Part shown: positions 58,926 to 64,000 of the stretch, in pieces | Layout of the letters: the number at the start of each line of letters is the position of its first letter | How positions within the stretch are numbered: position 1 is the first letter of the stretch | Assembly: GCF_026230105.1 (NCBI RefSeq) | Contig: NC_079478.1 | Span: forward strand, 28,101,653 to 28,165,652 | Source: Diorhabda sublineata | Taxonomy: Eukaryota; Arthropoda; Insecta; Coleoptera; Chrysomelidae | Reading direction: 5' to 3' | Length of the DNA: 64,000 bases | Translations under genes and position numbers: made by a program | The notes under the pieces: model-generated | Databases searched by the model: none | The model's input: only the letters and a program-made list of their open reading frames with translations | What the model was told of the DNA's origin: nothing

Positions 58926-60775
58926 ATAGAAGTGAGGCATGTTTATTAGATATAAACTATAAATATTCCCAATATATACGATATAAAAAACTATCAAATA
59001 TTTTACCAATGAATATGGTTCTATAAATGTAACATAAAAATCTTAAGTGTTACAATTATTTGTTTCATATTTTCGTATTTGTGTAGGTCCATTTTATCAC
59101 AATATGCTATTCATTCTTGAGTTACTACAAAAAGTTTTTTTGTCAACCACTGAATCTATATATCGAAGTATGTCGTAAGATTGGTATATTTTACTCAATA
59201 ATAATAAAGTTTGGTTCATATAGATGAGGACATATTATATAATCCTCAAGGAGATTTCCTTGTATCGAAACCACAATAAGTTTCACAAATAAGGAAATCT
59301 ATTTTCATCCACATAACTGTCATTATGAATGAAAAAGTTCTTTCCGAATATGATACAAACTCCATATATCTTGATCTTATTAAGAATCCATTTACTAATG
59401 TATATATACATCCTTAGATAACGATACCCTTGCCACTTCGCATGTTAGTATCAAACTAATAACAATACGCTTGTATACTCTCTTCCCTATTGTAGAATGG
59501 CAGTAATAAAAGGTGGTTGAAGAGCAGCGTAAGTCCGGGCCAGATCCTGGCGTAATCTCGCGTGGTATGTCCCTCGTAAATAGTGACACCTCAATACTTT
59601 TTCCACCTTATCCTTGCTGTTTTATTGTTTTCCAAGGATTTCTTATCTGATTGAATTTTCAAGGATCAAGAGGGCTCTCGTAAAAACGTCATGTTTCGAC
59701 TTCACAAAACACACAGGAGCTGCTTGTTTTTCCTTTTTGTTTTTGGAGAGTTTCCTTTGACGTGTCGTTAGTAATAAGGAAAAAACTTCTGGTTTTTGTT
59801 TCAAGCACAAACACTTATTAGTAAATTCGAAAAAAAATTACGAATATGGAACTGAATATGCCCTCATTCTCCCATATTAATTAGGTTAGGATTTGTTTAG
59901 TTTGAAAATGTTGAATTTTATTTTGCAGTTATCAATCAATTGGACACTATCACAAGAATCATGATTATTCTTAAAAAAATAGTTAATCCAAAATAATCGT
60001 TCTTATTTGGCTAATAATGTAGTTGAGCTCACTCTAAAACTCAATATAATAGTAACCAATGCATACAATGATATGAAAATTATCAATTTCCATTTCTAAA
60101 CATTTGGCAGAGAAACTAGACCAAGAAACATTTCATACACATTCCAAAACCTCCTCGTTGCGAATATTACTACACCGTTAGTAAACCGCATTTCGAGTAT
60201 GGGCCTTTGGTAATTACTTTCATGGATTTCTATTCCTGTTAGCGAGAAGTCGGTCTGAAAGTGGTTTTTGGGTAGCGGGGAGACGGGATGACGAACTTTG
60301 GAAGTTTCCAATGCCCAAGGAAAGTTTTAAGAGGGTCAATATATATGGAAACATAGTGTTTACTGTGTTTATGGGGAGAGTCGAAATGTTTCTAACATTC
60401 TTAAAATGTTTGACATTCTTTAGATAATGATAAGAATTAGGCTCGTTTTAACAAATAGCGAAATCCGATCACACTATATAAGTCATGACAGCGAGATAAT
60501 GGCATACTCTATAGTGGATAGTAAATTTTATAATATGCGATTTGAGTAGCTGAAGAAACTTTAGATACCGACAACGCTCTACCACAGAGAGATCTAAAAA
60601 ATAATTAAATGATTCATTTTGATATAGGAATACGAAGCCTTACGCGGCCTAGTTGCTGAGATATAGTTCAAAATTTTAAATCAAAATCAAAAATTTCTTA
60701 TAAATCAAGAACGCGTTTAATTTTTATTTCAAATTTGGTGACCAATATGCTCCTTAATAAAGTAATTTTTTGACG
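58926..60775. other. No clear gene
   Basis: AT-rich apart from a GC-richer stretch at 60110-60320 on which the minus strand is open for 71 codons ('VRHPVSPLPKNHFQTDFSLT'), without known motif. A similar small open patch lies at 59480-59580 minus ('PREITPGSGPDLRCSS'). Confidence 0.4.
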
Positions 60776-60778
60776 TTT

Positions 60779-61805
60779 ACAAACTTTGGAAAAATTTAAC
60801 CATTGGCGCGCTGTCAGGGTTAGTTGTCACTTTTATCCCCCTATTTTCTACGCCAATGGAGCAAATTTCTTGTTAGTTTTGTTTTAAATTACCTGATTAT
60901 TTTTAGTAGAGAAACTTATAACCTTTTATGGGGCTAAAATGAGCGCTGTTGAAGAAATTCGCATCCAAACCAAAGTCTGCAAGCGCATAAGTAATTTACA
61001 ATTTAATTAATTATTCATTTAATTTCAAATAATGATTAAGTAGTTCAAAACAAATAAAAATTAATCATAATCTCAAACAAAAATGTATTGCAATTATAAC
61101 AAATAAAATAGTAATAGCACAAATTAAATTTAAACAACACTGTATTTCAACAATAACAAAATTGACAAAGTTACAGTTGTTGTTCAAACTGTTGGTATCT
61201 CACTTTAATATACTTATTTTGTCATTAAAAAACGTGTTTTTGAGCATAAATCTGGATGGGATTGAGTGCTTTCTGCAGCTTGATTTCTAGCTATTAGATC
61301 TTGTTCAGATTATTTTGAATACTAAGGTCTTCATACAGCCCCATATAAAAAAATCGATAGGATTTAAGTCAGGTGATCTTAGAGGTCAACAATTGGGACC
61401 ACCCCGACCAATCCATTTTTCTCTATAACGTCTGTTTAGGTAATTTCTTGCCACTGCAGCAAAGTGAATAAGTGCCCCCATACATTCTTCCACAATTTAA
61501 TTAGTGCTATTATTATTCTAAATTTCATTGCCAATTTTGTTATTAATGTAATAAATTTTTGTTTGAAATTGAGATTGAGACTACTTACGCTTAATCATTG
61601 TTCGAAATTAAATGAATAATTAATTAACTTGTAAATTACTTACGTGCTTGCAGACTTTTGCTTAGAGGTTATTAGTTTTTCAACTAAAAATAATCAGGCA
61701 ATCAGGAATTAAAAAAAGAATTTACTCCAGAGGCGTAAAAATAGGGGGATAAAAGTGACAACTAACCCTGACAGTGCGCCATTGGTTAAATTTTTTCAAA
61801 CTTTG
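60779..61805. mobile_element. DNA transposon remnant with long terminal inverted repeats
   Basis: The left arm (60779 to about 61130) and right arm (about 61495 to 61805) are diverged inverted repeats of more than 300 bp. Shared landmarks from the outer end inward: AAAATTTAACCA, TGTCAGGGTTAGTTGTCACT, TTTATCCCCCTATTTT, CTGATTATTTTTAGT, GTAATTTACAA and TTAATTAATTATTCATTTAA. The 365-bp centre holds a minus-strand transposase fragment. The element is about 1.03 kb. A clear target duplication is not visible (TTT on both sides at most). Confidence 0.85.
61295..61470 (-). pseudogene. Mariner-like transposase fragment inside the long-TIR element
   Basis: The minus strand reads 'RRYREKWIGRGGPNC', then a stop, then 'PLRSPDLNPIDFFIWGCMKT' (about 61330-61405). 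This is the conserved C-terminal block of Tc1/mariner-related transposases, with the catalytic Asp of SPD in place. The rest of the transposase is gone, so the element is a deletion derivative that could only have moved with help in trans. Confidence 0.8.
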
Positions 61806-63380
61806 TTTATTGAAGCATTTTGCTCTGCTCCATTGCACATTTATCAGTGTTCTATTTCTCAGATAATCCTGATTATCAGGTTTGATTTACAGGATGTCTT
61901 ATAGATTTTCTCAAAAAATAGTCGAGTGATGATGAATCAGGAGATTTGTCTTGTTACTCTAGTGAGCCCCTTCTTTCAATCCAAATGATATCCAGTTACA
62001 TGCAGGTTTAGTTATTTGATTACGATTTGTATCATCAAGTTTTGCAAAAAGTTCTTTTACAATTACTATAACCTCCCATTATGGGAATTGTTATTTCTTA
62101 TTGTTCGGTAAACATAGTTGAATTAAGAAAGTATCTTATGATTATAAACAATTTCTACTAATGAAAATGAGACATAATTAATGATAAATGAATAACGAGA
62201 CTTTCATAAAAATTAGTTCAAAATAACGTAAAAAAATCGCCAGATATGATATAAACATATACAAAAAAAATATCAAACCGCCCACATCAAACTTTTATTT
62301 TATTATAAGGTCGACTTCATGTCTGGGACGAGTTCGTAATGTGAGTAAAATACTTTGTTTTATCTACGACTACCAAATATTTATGTTGAAGTTGTTTTGT
62401 TGGGAAAGTTTGTTACATTATTATAAACAATATTAGTTTATTCCAGCAAATATTTAATACAATATATTATTGCTCATTTAAACATAGTACATACATAAAC
62501 AATTGAGATAATAGTATGATATTTCCATAATAATAATAGCAAAAATCTATGTATTAGATTTTCAGCAGCTTCTCTAATTTCTGGTGATGATAAAGAAAAG
62601 TCACTTTCATTTCGTTTATCCAAATTTAGTTTTTCTTAACATTTTTTTACGTAAAATAAACAAACAATAATGTTGACACATTTGAGTCAAATTTAAATTG
62701 GGATTGATAATGACGGTAAAAAATACGCTGTACTCTCTCGCGCCCAGAGTGCGTTTACTTTTTTGAATGTTTTCACCATATGCGTATGATATAACCGTAA
62801 AGGTAAAAGTAATCACCCTACTGGAACAACCTATTACTTTTTAAATAGCACTAGACGCGAAAATTCGGTTTCACCATTTGTGAAGTAAACAAACACAGAA
62901 AACAAATTGAAAGGTAATGAATTTTGGCTCACTCAAAAGAACGCGGATTGTTTGTTCAATTTTGTTGCGCAGCAAATAGTCAGTTTTGAGGGATTTCGTT
63001 GAAGATTTCCTGGTTTTCCGACATTATCTTGGACATACAATAAAGCATAGGCTACTAGCCTTGAAGAATCTGAAAATTTTCAAGATTTGCAACCGTTCCG
63101 AAAATATCACTATTTGTGCCCAATATGCCACGTAACTGGGCAATAGCTGACGGTTCTTACCTAGAGTTTTAGTGAAATATTTGAAGATGTTCCATTACAA
63201 ATACAGCCATTGGCTGTTGACCATTAAACGCATGTAACCTACGCTCAGGCCACTATAAATCTGAATAGCCTGCGATTCCTTCGCCATTTGGTTTCGCAGC
63301 TCCATACATTCTACTTCAATTTATAAATTGTTTCAAAAACCATAAAACGTTAAGAAACACATATACGACAAACACTAAAT
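61806..63380. other. No gene seen
   Basis: AT-rich, stop-rich. The minus frame 62616-62816 (66 codons) has no motif. Confidence 0.45.
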
Positions 63381-63384
63381 GTCT

Positions 63385-63445
63385 CAATGTTAATATTCTG
63401 TGCATTATAACTGCAAGTCAAGGTTTCGAGTCTGGTCTAGAGTAA
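63385..63445 (+). repeat. tRNA-derived SINE-like repeat, copy 2
   Basis: TGTCTCAATG (A-box position) and AAGGTTTCGAGTCTGGTCTA (B-box position) with the same spacing as the copy at 54435. More decayed: one extra T in the T-loop. Confidence 0.4.
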
Positions 63446-64000
63446 CACATAAATTTTAGAAATGATAGTGAAATAACATTTACGGTTTCATAATACATTT
63501 AAAGGAAACTTCAAATTTATAGTTCCGATTAAATTAAGTCGCGCGTTTCATAATTTACACTTAACCTAAATTTTTTTCTAATTTAAACTTCAAGGTGAAG
63601 TCCGAAATGTCTGTTTAGCACATTAAAGTCTTCTTTAGAGGCAAATATCAAATACAAGCAAACAGTTATGTTTTAATTCTAAGCTGACAATGGCTTGATA
63701 TCGTGCTGCATTGAGCTGGAGCTGAAGCTCATCGGAATAGAAAGATATTATTGTCCGAAGACGAAAAATATATCAACATATAAAAAAACTAGAAAATGGT
63801 TAAACACCAAATATGATTCCCAGAACGAGGATTGCGAAGAGTTAGTACAATAATAACTACGATAACTACTTAAACATACTATATATAAGTAAATACCGAA
63901 CAAAACGATATACACGAAATACAAATATACAAAAAAAGAAAAGTAAACTAAATAGCGCGTGCCGAATCTCTAGAAGCTGCATAGCTCTGCTGAGATCTAG
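63446..64000. other. No gene seen
   Basis: Nothing recognised up to the window end; some of it may be the body and tail of the SINE-like repeat. Confidence 0.4.

Overview
The window looks like a gene-poor, AT-rich stretch of an insect nuclear chromosome. The evidence is the mix of transposon families (Ty1/copia, BEL/Pao, Jockey-like and other LINEs, several Tc1/mariner lineages, a pogo-like element), a short (TTAGG)n array of the insect telomere type, and tRNA-derived SINE-like pieces. I cannot name the order or species. Nothing points to a bacterial, viral or organellar origin. I see no complete host gene. Almost every recognisable protein is a broken transposon protein.

Layout. 1-7000: (TA)n, several decayed mariner-like transposases, a dispersed noncoding repeat (four copies in the window) and a minus-strand Jockey-like LINE whose catalytic FADD has become FADY. 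One 65-nt segment at 3867-3931 has good splice signals and an immunoglobulin-like (Dscam-like) reading. 7965-15200 is the densest part: a nearly complete copia retrotransposon (9003-13469, LTRs about 97% identical, 5-bp target duplication TTTAA) sits inside the RNase H region of an older LINE. Behind it lie a minus-strand BEL/Pao 3' end with LTR and a minus-strand mariner-like transposase. 16400-30300: scattered LINE reverse-transcriptase and mariner pieces. 33800-35960: a pogo-like transposase remnant and a 188-bp foldback element. 37600-40850: a plus-strand BEL/Pao wreck (Gag and integrase pieces, a 32-bp direct repeat at its edges) interrupted by a LINE ORF1 fragment and a (GTTAG)5 array. 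46900-52100: Jockey-like tail, a 32-bp tandem triplication, mariner pieces, and a LINE reverse transcriptase split by a 157-bp (TAA)n. 54400-64000: two SINE-like copies, a decayed copy of an amplified insect protein of unknown function, and a 1.03-kb element with terminal inverted repeats over 300 bp long.

How parts relate. The copia element is the youngest large insertion: its LTRs are similar, its target duplication is perfect, and the host LINE reading frame continues across the restored site. It is still dead in this copy, because its coding region changes frame three times and one integrase zinc ligand is Ser. The other elements are older and heavily mutated, so the window reads as layered transposon decay rather than working genes. 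Family names come from motif recognition by eye; no database search was run.
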